A model generated the notes under the pieces. It saw only the letters and a list, made by a program, of their open reading frames with translations, did not search any database and was not told the DNA's origin. Positions 1 to 9,455 of a stretch of DNA of 64,000 bases are shown piece by piece. Source of the stretch: Pengzhenrongella sp031582905. GTDB lineage: Bacteria; Actinomycetota; Actinomycetes; Actinomycetales; Cellulomonadaceae. A program made the translations under genes and the position numbers. The stretch spans positions 2,542,001 through 2,606,000 of the forward strand of contig NZ_CP133990.1 of the NCBI RefSeq assembly GCF_031582905.1, given 5' to 3'. How positions within the stretch are numbered: the first letter of the stretch is position 1; every line of letters begins with the position of its first letter.

Positions 1-1194
1 GGCGCGGCAGCCCCGGCCGATCGCGAGCCGCGGCGGCGCCCCCGCGTCGGGACGGCGCAGCCTCGGCGGGTGCGGACTCGGCGGTCTCCTCGGCGGCGGG
101 CGCGGTCGGTGCGGACTGCTCGGGGTTGACCGCAGCGGCATCCGACGCGGCGTCCTCGACCGGTGCGGGCGCGGCCGTGGTGCGGGTCGCGCGGCGCCCG
201 CGGCGACGCGGCTCGGCCGCACCCTGGGACGCGGGCGGCTCGGCCGCGTCGGCGGCGCGGCTCGGCGTGGCGTCGGGGGCAGCGGCGTCGGAGGGGGCCT
301 CGTCCTCCGGCCCGGACACGGTCTGCGGGACGATGAACTGCGGCGGGCCCGCCTGCGCGACGACGCGGCGCCGCTTGGGCCGCGTGGTCGCGGTGGGGTC
401 CGGCGCCTGGAAGAGCAGCGCGGTGGTCGCGAGCTTCGTGCCGGTGGCCGCCTCGGGCGACTCGACGGTCCCCTCGGTCTCCTCCTCGGCCTCCGTGGCG
501 TCGGTGGAGTCCGTGGAGTCCGCCGAATCGGCGGCGTCGGTGCGCGGGCCCTCCGTCGGTGCGGGGGCGGCCGCGGCACGGTCGGCCCCGAAGGCGGCGA
601 GCACGTCCAGCACGGGCGCCGACGGTGCCTCGGCCGGTGCGTCGGTCACGACGCCGGGCTCGGCGTCGGCCGCGGGCGCGGTCTCGGCCGGCTGCGCGGC
701 GACGGGCTTCTTGGCCCGGCTGCGGGTCGCGCGCTTGGCCGGTGCCTTCGCGGGGGCGGCCTCCTCGGTCGCGGCGGACTCCCCGTGGCGGCGGCCGTCG
801 ACGCAGGGGCGTCGGACGTCGGGGCGACGTCGGCGGCGGCCGTGCTGGTGTCGGTGGGCGCGGCGGCACGGGCGGTGGTCGCACGGCGGGCGCGGGTCCG
901 CTTCGGGGCGGCAGGGGCGTCCTCGCCCGCCGGGGTTGCGGGGGCGCCGTCCCCCGCGGGGGCGCCGACGGTCGAGCCGGCCGACGCGGCGGCGGGCTCG
1001 GCCGCGACCGGTCCGCCCGGCGCGGTCTCGGTCGGCGCGGTGCCGGTCGGCGAGCTCGTCGCCGACGGGGTGCTCGTGCTCTCGGTGCTGCTGTCGGGCG
1101 CCGCGGGGGCGGCGGCCTTCCGGGTCGCGCGGCGGCGGACGGGCTTGCTCGGGGCAGCCGGCTCGACCGGGGTGTTGCTGGTGTCGGACGTCAC
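1..1194 (-). CDS. Probable ribonuclease E/G, disordered N-terminal part (partial, apparent frameshift)
   Basis: Only the N-terminal ~400 residues are present; the gene runs off the left edge. The visible protein is an Ala/Pro/Thr-rich low-complexity stretch with repeated basic blocks such as RRRATRKAAAP, KRTRARRATTAR, AKRATRSRAKK and PKRRRVVAQAG, plus an LLFQAPDP segment. Actinobacterial RNase E/G proteins have this kind of N-terminal extension before the S1 and catalytic domains, but no catalytic domain is visible, so the family call is inference. The GTG start at 1194 has a good AGGAG at 1203-1208. The frame breaks at the C-run 781-784: one extra C in CTCCCC lets the Ala-rich protein continue (GESAATEEAAPAKAP) to the edge. 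Alternative: another Ala-rich nucleic-acid-binding protein. Confidence 0.5.
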
Positions 1195-1475
1195 GGGTGG
1201 TACTCCTGTGTGCCCGTCGGCTCCGTCCACACCACGGCGCCTTCGGGCGGTCGGTCGTCGCTCGCGTCGTGGGACGCGGCGACGGAAGTCGTCGGCCGAT
1301 GCAGGCCACAGGGGCGGCGCCTGCGCTGCCAGATCGCCCTGGTGGGGCGGCGGCGCGCGGCGGCCGCGGATGCGGCGAGCCATCGACAAGCACGGTCTGG
1401 TCGGGTGGGCGGTGTGGACGCCCTCGAGCCGTCGTCAGTATCGCACAGGGGCCTGAGGGGTGATCCGCGACACGC
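1195..1475. other. Intergenic region, long 5' leader upstream of the RNase E/G-like gene
   Basis: About 280 bases separate the mutM stop from the GTG of the RNase E/G-like gene, both on the minus strand. No convincing ORF is seen. A GATACT near 1437-1442 (minus strand) resembles a -10 box but has no good -35. Long leaders are typical of autoregulated RNase E genes in other bacteria; nothing here proves that. Confidence 0.35.
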
Positions 1476-2410
1476 TCACCAGCGGCCGTTGCGCGGCCGG
1501 GGCTGACACACCGGGCACGTGAAGGCCGACCGGTTCATGAACTCGTCGCGCCGGACGGGCGTGCCGCACCGCGGGCACGGACGACCCGCCTGGCCGTAGA
1601 CGGCGAGGGACCGGTCGAAGTACCCGGACGCGCCGTTGACGTTGACGTAGAGCGCGTCGAAGCTCGTCCCGCCCGCAGCGAGGGCCTGCGCCATGACCTC
1701 CGCGGCGGCGTCGAGCACGCGGGTCACCTCGGCGCGGCGCAGGGTGTCGGTCGGGCGGGCGTAGTGCAGGCGGGCACGCCACAGCGCCTCGTCGGCGTAG
1801 ATGTTGCCGATCCCGGAGACGAGCGTCTGGTCGAGGAGCGCTCGCTTGATGCCCGTGCGCTTGCGGCGGACCGCCTCGACGAGCGCGGGCCGGTCCAGCG
1901 CGGGGTCGAGCAGGTCACGGGCGATGTGGACCGCCGGCTCCGGCACGGCGGCGACCGCCGAGCCCTGGCCGCCCGGGGCGGCGTCGGCGGTGGGGACGAG
2001 CGCGGTCACCGCCAGGTGGCCGAAGGTGCGCTGGTCCACGAAGTCGAGGTGGCCGCCGTCGTCGAGCGCCAGGCGCACCCGCAGGTGCGGGGCGACGACC
2101 GAGGGCTCCCCGCGTGCCGCACCAGGAGCTGCCCGCTCATGCCCAGGTGCGCGAGGAGTGCGGAGTCGGGGGCGTCGGCGGCATGGCGCCCGGTCGACCC
2201 GACGGGGTCGAGCAGCAGCCACAGGTACTTCCCGCGCCGGACCGCCGCGTCGAGGCGGCGTCCGGTGAGGGCCTCGACGAACGCCCCGGGGCCACCGGTC
2301 TGGCGACGCACGCTGTAGTCGCGCCGGACCTCGACGTGCTCGACGGCGCGTCCCAGGACATGGCGGGCGAGGCCGTCACGGACCGTCTCGACCTCCGGCA
2401 GCTCGGGCAC
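1476..2410 (-). CDS. mutM: Formamidopyrimidine-DNA glycosylase (apparent frameshift)
   Basis: Base-excision repair enzyme that removes 8-oxoguanine and formamidopyrimidines. The N-terminus PELPEVETVRDGL carries the catalytic proline and glutamate used after Met removal; RRGKYLWLLL contains the conserved lysine; the C-terminus ends in a CxxC...CxxC zinc finger (CPRCGTPVRRDEF...CPVC). GTG start at 2410, three bases after the rnc stop, so the two are co-transcribed. The frame breaks at the C-run 2108-2111: with one more base, RHAG continues as GEPSVVAPHLRVRLALDDGG and reaches the zinc finger, giving ~311 residues, normal for Fpg. The break is most likely a sequencing error. Confidence 0.93.
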
Positions 2411-2413
2411 GGC

Positions 2414-3112
2414 TCAGGGGGCCGGGAGGTCGCGCAGCGCGCGGTACGCGACGGTGGCGGCGACCTGCTCCGCGATCTTCTTCGACGTCCCGGTGCCCTC
2501 GCCGCGGACGTCGCCGCCCAGCAGCACCCGGGCGGTGAACGTGCGGGCGTGGTCGGGTCCGGAGCCCCGGACGTCGTACTCGGGCGCGCCGAGCCCGAGC
2601 GCGGCCGCGAGCTCCTGGAGCGACGTCTTCCAGTCCAGGCCGGCGCCGAGGTCGGCGGCTGCCTCCAGGGTCGGGCCGACGAGGCGCTCGACGAGCGCGC
2701 GCGCGGGCTCGAGGCCGTGGGCGAGGTAGACGGCGCCGAAGAGCGCCTCGAGGGTGTCGGACAGGATCGAGTCCTTGTCCGCTCCCCCGGTCGTGACCTC
2801 GCCCTTGCCGAGAAGCACGTAGTCACCGAGCCCCAGCACGCGTGCGGTGGCGGCGAGCGCGCGCTGGGACACCGTCGCGGCCCGCATCTTGGCGAGCTCG
2901 CCCTCGCTCACGTCCGGGTGACGGCGGTAGAGGGCCTCGGTCACGACCAGTCCGAGCACCGAGTCGCCGAGGAACTCCAGGCGCTCGTTGGTGGGGATCC
3001 CGCCCGCCTCGTGGGCGAACGATCGGTGGGTCAGCGCGAGCACGAGAAGCTCGGGATCCAGGTGGATCCCGAGCTTCTCGAGGAGCCCGTCGGCCGACGG
3101 CGCGGCCTTCAT
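2414..3112 (-). CDS. rnc: Ribonuclease III
   Basis: Double-stranded RNA endonuclease for rRNA and mRNA processing. The RNase III signature NERLEFLGDSVL lies near residues 42-53 with the catalytic acidic residues. The second metal-ligand region (DTLEALFGAVYL) is near residue 120, and the C-terminal ~70 residues form the dsRNA-binding domain (WKTSLQELAAALG...GTSKKIAEQVAA). About 232 residues, the usual size. ATG start at 3112 (MKAAPSADG), 16 bases after the rpmF stop and followed by mutM. The rpmF-rnc-mutM order is common in actinobacteria. The frame is intact, including a C5 run at about 2786. Confidence 0.95.
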   Translation of the reverse strand: MKAAPSADGLLEKLGIHLDPELLVLALTHRSFAHEAGGIPTNERLEFLGDSVLGLVVTEALYRRHPDVSEGELAKMRAATVSQRALAATARVLGLGDYVLLGKGEVTTGGADKDSILSDTLEALFGAVYLAHGLEPARALVERLVGPTLEAAADLGAGLDWKTSLQELAAALGLGAPEYDVRGSGPDHARTFTARVLLGGDVRGEGTGTSKKIAEQVAATVAYRALRDLPAP

Positions 3113-3128
3113 GACGGACCGGCGGACG

Positions 3129-3323
3129 TCAGTTGGCGTGCTCGGTGCGCACGGCCTCGGCGTACGTCCGGCCCTTGTAGGCCCCGCACGTCGGGCACGC
3201 GGTGTGCGGCATCGTCTGGCTCTTGCACTGCGGGCAGGTGGTGAGCGTCGTGGCAGTGGTCTTCCACTGCGACCGACGCGCACGGGTGTTGCTGCGCGAC
3301 ATCTTGCGCTTCGGAACAGCCAC
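3129..3323 (-). CDS. rpmF: 50S ribosomal protein L32
   Basis: Small basic large-subunit protein of 64 residues. It starts MAVPKRKMSRSNTRARRSQWK, the classic L32 N-terminus, and carries a zinc-ribbon-like pair CPQC...CPTC (residues ~36-50), so it is the zinc-binding (C+) paralogue type. GTG start at 3323, two bases after the stop of the DUF177 gene, so tightly coupled to it. DUF177 (YceD)-rpmF-rnc is a widely conserved bacterial order. Confidence 0.97.
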   Translation of the reverse strand: MAVPKRKMSRSNTRARRSQWKTTATTLTTCPQCKSQTMPHTACPTCGAYKGRTYAEAVRTEHAN

Positions 3324-3325
3324 GG

Positions 3326-3907
3326 CTAGCTCTCTTTCGTCTCGTCGAACATGCCCTGGAGCCGGTTCAGCTCGGCCCAGCGGGGGTCAAGGATCTCATG
3401 CGAGTGGTCAGGGTCGTCCGCCAGTCGGGCCCCGCACTCCGAGCACAGGCCCGGGCAGTCGGGGTCGTCCAGCGGCTGGAACGGTAGCGCAGGCACGACG
3501 GTGTCGCGGACCGCGGGTTCGATGTCGAGGAGGTCGCCATCGAGCTCGCGGACCTCGTCCTCCTCCTCGTCGCCGGCGTCGGTCGCCGCCTTGACGCGCT
3601 CGGGGTAGGCGTACAGCTCCTGGATCGGGACGTCGATGTCCTCGACGACCTCCTCCAGACAGCGCACGCACTCCCCGATGGCCCGCCCGCGGACGTTCCC
3701 GCTGACGAGCACGCCCTCCATGACGGCCTCGAGCCGGAGATCCAGCTCGAGGTCGCTGCCGGTGGGGATGCCGATGACCTCGGTCCCGAGGTGCTCCGGA
3801 GCGGGCACCGTGACCTGCACGCGGCGCATCGAACCCGGGCGCCGGCCGAGCTCGTGCGTGTCCAGCACGAGCGGCGAGCGCGGGTCGAGGTGACGGGTGC
3901 TGTCCAC
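3326..3907 (-). CDS. DUF177 (YceD) family protein
   Basis: About 193 residues. Conserved features of the DUF177/YceD family are visible: a central CVRCLEEV motif and a C-terminal CPGLCSECGARLADDPDHSHE cysteine cluster, with the ending DPRWAELNRLQ typical of the family. YceD proteins are encoded next to L32 and have been linked to 23S rRNA metabolism in plants and bacteria. The GTG at 3907 (VDSTRHLDPRSPLVLDTHELGRRPG) is chosen because family members start shortly before the LVLDTHELGRRPG block; the open frame itself extends further upstream. First gene of the DUF177-rpmF-rnc-mutM operon. Confidence 0.9.
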   Translation of the reverse strand: MDSTRHLDPRSPLVLDTHELGRRPGSMRRVQVTVPAPEHLGTEVIGIPTGSDLELDLRLEAVMEGVLVSGNVRGRAIGECVRCLEEVVEDIDVPIQELYAYPERVKAATDAGDEEEDEVRELDGDLLDIEPAVRDTVVPALPFQPLDDPDCPGLCSECGARLADDPDHSHEILDPRWAELNRLQGMFDETKES

Positions 3908-4107
3908 GGTGGCGATCCAGTCGGGTCGGGGTCGGATCCGCCGGAACCGGCCGGACCAACGGACGATGCTACGCCATGGCGGCACGCGCCCGGGCACCAG
4001 GGCCGCGCCCGGCCGGGCGGTCCAGCGGCGCACGCGCGGCGGTGGTGTCGCGCGTCACAGGGTCAGCCGGACCCCCGGACGGTCGTCGTCGCCGCCGCGG
4101 ACGCCGC

Positions 4108-4653
4108 TCAGACGCCGCTGCGGGAGTCGCTGCCGGTGTCGGCGTCGGCGTCGGCCCCCAACCGGGACGCGAGCTTCGCCCGTCCCGCGCCGACCTGGGT
4201 CAGGAGCCGCTCGAGGTCGCCCTCGAAGGCGGCGAGCCGGCGGTCGCAGTACTCGTCGGCGTCGCGGCGCAACCCCTCGGCGACCCGCTCCGCCTCGGCG
4301 ACGATCTCCGCGGCCCGGCCGCGCGCGGCGTGGGAGATCGCGTCGACCTCGACGAGCTCGGCGGCGCGCTGGTGGGCGGCGGCGACGATGGACTCCGCCT
4401 CCACCTGCGCCGCGACGCGCGCGGCGTCCGCGGCCGCGAGCAGCTCGTCGGCGCGGCCGAGCTGGGTGGGCAGCACCTCCCGGGCCTGGTCCACGAGGTC
4501 GAGCAGCTCGACCCGGTTGACGAGCACCGAGGACGACATCGGCATCGCCCGGGCCTGGGTGATCGACGCGGCGAGCGCGTCGAGGATCCCGGTCAGGCCC
4601 TCGGGCTGGGTCCGGTCGAACTCGAGCTCGGACTCGGGGTAGCTGTCGGTCAT
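4108..4653 (-). CDS. DivIVA-like coiled-coil protein
   Basis: A 181-residue acidic, Ala/Glu-rich helical protein. Residues ~40-160 have long heptad-like stretches (VLVNRVELLDLVDQAREVLPTQLGRADELL...AEIVAEAERVAEGLRRDADEYCDRRLAAFEGDLERLL) as in DivIVA-domain or ATP-synthase-b-like proteins found next to coaD in actinobacteria. A role in polar growth or cell division is inferred only from that resemblance. Its ATG overlaps the coaD stop by four bases (ATGA), so translation is coupled. A DADADTGSDSRSG tail ends the protein. Confidence 0.7.
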   Translation of the reverse strand: MTDSYPESELEFDRTQPEGLTGILDALAASITQARAMPMSSSVLVNRVELLDLVDQAREVLPTQLGRADELLAAADAARVAAQVEAESIVAAAHQRAAELVEVDAISHAARGRAAEIVAEAERVAEGLRRDADEYCDRRLAAFEGDLERLLTQVGAGRAKLASRLGADADADTGSDSRSGV

Positions 4654-5153
4654 CGGGTCATCCCTCCTTGCGCGGGCAGGGCGCCCAGCGCGTCGCGTAC
4701 GGCGTGCTCCACACCGGCGGGCACGAGGTCGCCGACGGCGCCTCCGTGCCGCGCCACGTCCTTGACCAGCGACGACGCGATGTGCGCGAGCGCCGGGTCA
4801 CCGAGGACGAACACGGTCTCCACACCGGTGAGGTGGCGGTTCATGAGCGCCATCGGGACCTCGTGGTCGACGTCGGCGCCGCCGCGCAGCCCCTTGACCA
4901 CGGCCGCGGCTCCGACGTCGCGGCAGAACTCGCTGAGCAGCCCCGGCACCGGTTCGACGCGCACGCCGGGCAGGCCCGCCACAGCGGCGCGGGCGAGCTC
5001 GACGCGCTGCTCGAGGGTGAGCAGGGCGCTCTTGGAGGAGTTGCGGGCGACGCCCACGACGACCTCGTCGAACATCGCGCGGGCCCGCCGGACGACGTCC
5101 AGGTGCCCGAGCGTGATGGGGTCGAAGGACCCGGGGCAGACGGCGACGGTCAC
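4650..5153 (-). CDS. coaD: Phosphopantetheine adenylyltransferase
   Basis: Catalyses the penultimate step of coenzyme A synthesis, adenylating 4'-phosphopantetheine. The nucleotidyltransferase motif GSFDPITLGHLDVVRRA (TxGH) is at residues ~8-24, and VVKGLRGGADVDHE and the C-terminal IASSLVKDVARHGG correspond to the conserved substrate- and ATP-binding segments. 167 residues, typical. GTG start at 5153 (VTVAVCPGSFDP). It follows rsmD, an order found widely in bacteria, and its stop overlaps the next start. Confidence 0.95.
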   Translation of the reverse strand: MTVAVCPGSFDPITLGHLDVVRRARAMFDEVVVGVARNSSKSALLTLEQRVELARAAVAGLPGVRVEPVPGLLSEFCRDVGAAAVVKGLRGGADVDHEVPMALMNRHLTGVETVFVLGDPALAHIASSLVKDVARHGGAVGDLVPAGVEHAVRDALGALPAQGGMTR

Positions 5154-5164
5154 GGGCGTCAGGG

Positions 5165-5214
5165 TATGCCAGCCGTCAGGCCGGCGACGTATGCCGGCCG
5201 TCAGGCCGGCGACG
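5165..5214. repeat. 25-bp tandem duplication over the rsmD stop codon
   Basis: Two adjacent 25-bp units (5165-5189 and 5190-5214) differ at one position. The second unit contains the last codons and stop of rsmD; the first lies in the short gap before coaD. It looks like a recent slippage or duplication event at the gene end and does not change the protein. Confidence 0.75.
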
Positions 5215-5754
5215 CGAACCACACGACGGTCTCGCCGTAGGCGCGGCGGTCGGTGCGGTCGATCCCGGCCGGCCAGGTCGGCTCGGCGCTGCGCGAGGAC
5301 CGCTCGACGACGACGACGGCGTCGTCGGCCAGCGCTCCGGGTGCCGCCAGGCCGTCGAGCACGGCGGCGAGCTCGACGTCGCCCAGCTCGTAGGGCGGGT
5401 CGACGAGGACGAGGTCCCACGGCGCGACGGGAGGGCCTGCACGAAGCGCTCGGCGCGCTGGGTCACGACCTGCACGCCGGCCAGGCCCAAGGTCGCGACG
5501 TTGCGGCGGCACACGTCGGTGGCCGCCCGCGCCGAGTCGACGAGGGTCACCGCGGTCGCGCCCCGGCTCGCGGCCTCGATGCCGAGCGCGCCGGACCCGG
5601 CGAACAGGTCCAGGACCCGGGCGCCGTCGACGGCCCCGAGGTGCTCCAGCCGGGAGAACAGCGCCTCGCGGACCCGGTCGCTCGTGGGCCGGGTGCCCTT
5701 CGGCGGGACCCGCAGCGTGCGTCCGCCGGCCGTCCCGGCCACCACCCTGGTCAC
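5201..5754 (-). CDS. rsmD: 16S rRNA (guanine-966-N2)-methyltransferase (apparent frameshift)
   Basis: SAM-dependent methyltransferase of the small ribosomal subunit. MTRVVAGTAGGRTLRVPPKGTRPTSDRVREALFSRLEH is the characteristic RsmD N-terminus; motif I is DLFAGSGALGIEAASRG and the catalytic motif is DPPY (LVLVDPPYELG). The frame breaks at the G-run 5429-5431: one extra base turns QALPSRRG into QALPVAPWDLVLVDPPY and gives a full-length ~185-residue enzyme ending at 5201. GTG start at 5754 overlaps the upstream gene's stop (GTGA). coaD follows. Confidence 0.92.
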
Positions 5755-7402
5755 GGCGTCACGCTACGCGGCTCGTCCGGAAGGTGGGCGCACACCGCGA
5801 CCACGACCGCCGACACCACGACCTGGGCGACGACGATCCCCGGGACGACGGTCCCGAGCGAGACCGCGACGAGGACGGGCACCAGGCCCAGCACGACGAC
5901 GTCCGGCCCCCGGGACAGCACGACCGCCGCGCCGAGCGGGAGCGCGCCGGCGGGGGTCGCGACGAGCGGCCCGGACCAGTCCGGCGGCGGTCGGTACGCC
6001 GCTCGCACCGCCGCGCCGGCCCACACCGGCGACGCCGCGACACCGAGCGACACCCACGACGCGACGTCGGCCCCGAGCAGGGCCAGCGGCGCGAAGGCCA
6101 CGACCGACCAGGCCAGCATCGCGACCGCGGGCACGACCATCCGCAACCGGCGCACCCCTCGTGCACCGAGGGGCAGCAGCCGGTCGACCACGGGCGCCAT
6201 CTCGGCGCGCCGGGAGCCCTCCGCAGTCGCGAGCGTCGCGACGTACCCGGCGGCGAGCAGCGCGGGCAGCACCACGACGGGCGTGTGCAGCCGGGGCACC
6301 GCCAGGACGATCGCGGGCACGGCCGCCGTCGCGGCGAGCTGGACGAGGTGCCGGCCGGAGCGGGCGAGGAGGAGCGCGTCGGCCGTGACCAGGGCGATCC
6401 CCGGCGAGCGCACCATGCGCAGCCGGGCGCTGCGGCGGCGTCGTCGGGCGCCGGTGCCCTCGGTGAGCGTGCGGCCCAGCTCACGCGAGTCGAGCGAGAT
6501 GAGGGCCCCGACCGCCTGGCTCGCGACCGATCCGCTCTCCCGCAGGCGGCGGGCCGGGACGTGCTCGAGCCGGCGGTCGAGCACCACGCCGGCGACGACG
6601 ACGACCCCGAGCAGCACCCCGACGGTCACCGGTCCGGGCGTGGGCAGCCGCTCGAGGTGCAGCCCGGTGACCGCGGCGGTCAGCGCGAGCACCGGCACCA
6701 GGGCCACGAGCACGTCACCGACGGTCGCGATCCGGCGACGCGCGGCGCCGAGCGTCTGCCCGACGCCGGCGCCGAGCACGACCGCCGCCGCCCCGAGGCC
6801 ACCCACGGCGGCCACGGTGACCGCCCGGGTCAGGGAGGGCGGCTCGGCGTCACGCACCGCGAGGTCGAGCAGCGGGACCACGACGACGCCGACCGCCGCG
6901 GCCAGCAGCGGCAACCGGGTCGCCGCCGGCCGCAGCAACGCGCGCCGACCCACCGGCAGGGTGAGCCACCACGTCGCCTCCGCTCCCCGACCCCGACCGG
7001 GCCGAGCCGGCCGGCGAGGGACAGCACGGTGCCGGCGAGGCCGAGGACGAGCAGGGCGCCCAGGGTCGGCAGGCTGACCTCCGGGCCGGTGACCGGCGCC
7101 CCGGGGTCCACCGGCAGGGCGTCACGGACGCCGTCCACCACCCCGACGGCGACCCCGATCCCGATCACCGTCGTGATGAGCACGCTGTAGACGTCGACGA
7201 GCAAAGACCCGACCGACGCGCCGCCGCGCTGCCGTGCCACGGCCGCGGTGTACCGGCGCACCGCGCGTCCGGTGGGGACGGGCCGGTCGAGCGGGTCCAG
7301 GTCGAGCGGGTCGACACCCTGCGGGTCGACGCCGTCCGGGACGCCGAGGTCCGGGTCGCCGAGGTCGGAGCCGGCCACGTCCGGGTCGCTCGGGTGCCTC
7401 AC
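5751..7402 (-). CDS. ABC exporter-type integral membrane protein (apparent frameshift)
   Basis: A ~550-residue protein with roughly a dozen hydrophobic segments (e.g. VYSVLITTVIGIGVAVGVVDGV, LGALLVLGLAGTVLSLAG, ALVTADALLLARSGRHL) and an Asp/Pro-rich cytoplasmic N-terminus. It overlaps the ATPase gene by four bases (GTGA at 7399-7402) and is probably its permease partner. No substrate can be named. The frame breaks at the C-run 6985-6988; one extra base joins GRLGPVGVG to AEATWWLTLPVGRRALLRP. The WWLTLPVGR segment recalls large ABC-2-like exporters that reset to a fixed set of protease/bacteriocin-type exporters, but this is only resemblance. Confidence 0.7.
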
Positions 7403-8103
7403 CGCGTCGGCTCCGCACGGATGGCGTGCACGGCGTCCGGGACGTCGAGGACGACGGACCGGTCGTCGCCGACCAGCACGGCGGCGTCGGCGACCGCGGC
7501 GAGCAGCTCGGGGTCGTGGGTCGCGAGCAGCACGGCGCCCCCGGCGGCCGTCTCGGCCTGCAGCCGTGCGGCGAGCGCGGCGCGCATCCGCTGGTCGAGG
7601 CGCTGCTCCGGCTCGTCCAGCACGAGCAGCCGGCGGGGTCGGGCGAAGCCCGCGGCGAGGAGCAGGCGCCGTCGCTGGCCCGAGGAGAGCGTCGCCGGCA
7701 GCACGTCCCGGTGCCCGGCCAGCCCGAAGTCCGCCAGGAGCCCGTCGACGACCGCCAGGGGCTCGGGGACGCCGTGCCCGCTCGCGGTGAGCACGAGGTG
7801 CTCGGCGACCGTGAGCGCCGGGAACCAGGCGTCGTCGTCGAGCACGCTGGCGACCTGCGCGCGGAACGCCCCGTCGCGCTCGTCGACCTCGCTGCCGAGG
7901 ACCTCCAGGGCGCCGCCCGCGGGCTCGAGCAGACCGAGCACGGCCCGCAGGACGGTCGACTTGCCGGACCCGTTGGGCCCGACGAGCGCCATCGCCCGGC
8001 CGGGTTCGAGCGTGAAGGTGACCGAGGCGCACACCGGCTCACCGCCGTACCCGACGAGCAGGGAGTCGGCCCGGACGGCGGGGTCGGTCAGCACGTGCGT
8101 CAC
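7399..8103 (-). CDS. ABC transporter ATP-binding protein
   Basis: A 234-residue single-domain ATPase. Walker A GPNGSGKST, a slightly degenerate signature LSSGQRRRLLLAAG, Walker B RLLVLDEP followed by EQRLDQ, and the switch histidine in ATHD are all present. GTG start at 8103 is chosen because THVLTDPAVRADSLLVGYGG begins the domain. It precedes and overlaps the membrane protein gene on the same strand, so the two form an ABC exporter. The divergent neighbour is the TspO-like gene, 118 bases away. Confidence 0.88.
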   Translation of the reverse strand: MTHVLTDPAVRADSLLVGYGGEPVCASVTFTLEPGRAMALVGPNGSGKSTVLRAVLGLLEPAGGALEVLGSEVDERDGAFRAQVASVLDDDAWFPALTVAEHLVLTASGHGVPEPLAVVDGLLADFGLAGHRDVLPATLSSGQRRRLLLAAGFARPRRLLVLDEPEQRLDQRMRAALAARLQAETAAGGAVLLATHDPELLAAVADAAVLVGDDRSVVLDVPDAVHAIRAEPTR

Positions 8104-8221
8104 CCTAGCCAGCGCGGCGGGCCGGTCGTGGGCGTGCCCGCGGTGCCCACCGCACCGGCCCGAGGTGTCGTCGGGCGGCGACCGAGGTGCGGCCCACCCG
8201 CGGACCGGAGAGGCTCGAGGC

Positions 8222-9041
8222 ATGTCCTCCTCCCCGCCACCCCCTCCGACGTCGTCCGCCAGGTGGGCGTCCTCGTCCTCGCCGTCCTCGCCACCGTGGG
8301 CGCCACGGTCGGGTCCGGCGCCTTCGGCGGCGAGCCGATCGCCCAGACCGCCGGGGGCGCGCTGTCCGCCGACGCGACCCCGGTCGCGCCCGGCTCCCCG
8401 CCTTCTCGATCTGGTCGGTGATCTACACCGGCCTGCTCGCGTACGCGGTGTGGCAGGCGCTGCCCGGGCAGCGGAGCGACCCGCGCCAGCGGCGGATGGG
8501 CTGGCTCGCCGCGCTGTCGATGCTGCTCAACGCGGCGTGGATCGGCGTCGTCCAGGCGGACCTGCTGTGGGGCAGCGTTGCGGTGATCTTCGCGCTGCTG
8601 GCCAACCTCGTGTGGATCCTGCTCATCTGCCTGGACGCGCCGCCGCGGTCACGCGTCGACGCGCTCGTCGTCGACTTCGTGTTCGGCCTGTACCTGGGCT
8701 GGGTGACGATCGCGACGATCGCCAACACCGCCGCCGCGATGGCGAGCTCGGACGTCGGTGAGCTCGGCCTGGGCGCGACCGGCTGGTCGGTCGTCCTGCT
8801 GGTCGCGGCCGCCGTCATCGGCCTCGGCTACGCGCTGTACACCCGGGGCCGCCTCGGGATCGCGCTCGCACTCGCCTGGGGCCTGACCTGGGTCGCGATC
8901 GCACGGACCACGGACGAGCCGCGCGACACGACGGTCGCGATCACGGCCGGGGTCGCCGCGGCGGTCACCCTCGGGTCGGCGGTCGTCGTGCGGCTGCGCA
9001 CCGCCCGCTCCGGCGACAGCGCCCAGCGCGCGCGGGGCTGA
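8222..9041 (+). CDS. TspO/MBR-like (tryptophan-rich) membrane protein (two apparent frameshifts)
   Basis: About 273 residues once two single-base breaks are repaired (C-runs 8232-8235 and 8396-8399). The corrected start reads MSSSPATPSDVVRQVGVLVLAVLATVG, then a loop with GSPAFSIWSVIYTGLLAYAVWQALPG, which resembles the conserved first two helices of TspO/MBR tryptophan-rich sensory proteins. Four or more further membrane helices follow. TspO proteins bind porphyrins and related ligands; whether this longer actinobacterial form does is unknown. Both breaks have the same form (CTCCCC short by one C), and both repairs are needed for the ATG at 8222 to reach the conserved domain. Confidence 0.72.
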
Positions 9042-9119
9042 CGGGCCGCGAGCCGCACCACGGGCGTGGGCACGGGTCGACCGCCGTCGGCCGGGGACCG
9101 CTCGCTCCCTCCGGTGGCG

Positions 9120-9455
9120 TCACCCGAGAGCCAGCAGCCGGCGCACGACGGCCTCGACGCGCAGCAGCACCAACGGGTCGACGGCGCCGAAGCGGCGACC
9201 GAGACGGTCCGGGGAGATGGCCCGGACGTCCTCGCACCGCAGGTAGCTCGTCTCCGCGAGCCCCGAGGCGCCGGGCTCGACCTCGATCCTCGTCGGCGAG
9301 TCCCACCGCGTCCGGGTCAGCGGGACGACCACGACGACCGGAGGGCTCGAGTCGAGCCACGGCTGGGCGCTGAGGATCAGCACCGGTCGGGCGCCGGCTT
9401 GCTCGTGCGCCACCGCCGGACCCAGGTCGGCGAGGAGGATGTCGCCGCGGTTCAC
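9120..9455 (-). CDS. Type II toxin, MazF/PemK family
   Basis: A 111-residue CcdB/MazF-fold protein. It begins MNRGDILLADLGPAVAHEQAGARPVLILSAQPW, matching the RGDI(W/L)...RP(V/A)L(I/V)L hallmark of MazF mRNA interferases, and later has VVVPLTRTRW and SYLRCEDVRAISPDRLGRRFG. GTG start at 9455 overlaps the antitoxin stop by four bases, the usual TA coupling. Predicted to cleave single-stranded mRNA unless bound by the upstream antitoxin. Confidence 0.9.
   Translation of the reverse strand: MNRGDILLADLGPAVAHEQAGARPVLILSAQPWLDSSPPVVVVVPLTRTRWDSPTRIEVEPGASGLAETSYLRCEDVRAISPDRLGRRFGAVDPLVLLRVEAVVRRLLALG

Noticed and set aside
3976..7077. Plus-strand open frame of ~1030 codons opposite coaD, rsmD and the exporter
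   Set aside because: Same kind of GC-driven shadow; the minus strand carries recognisable conserved proteins across the whole span.
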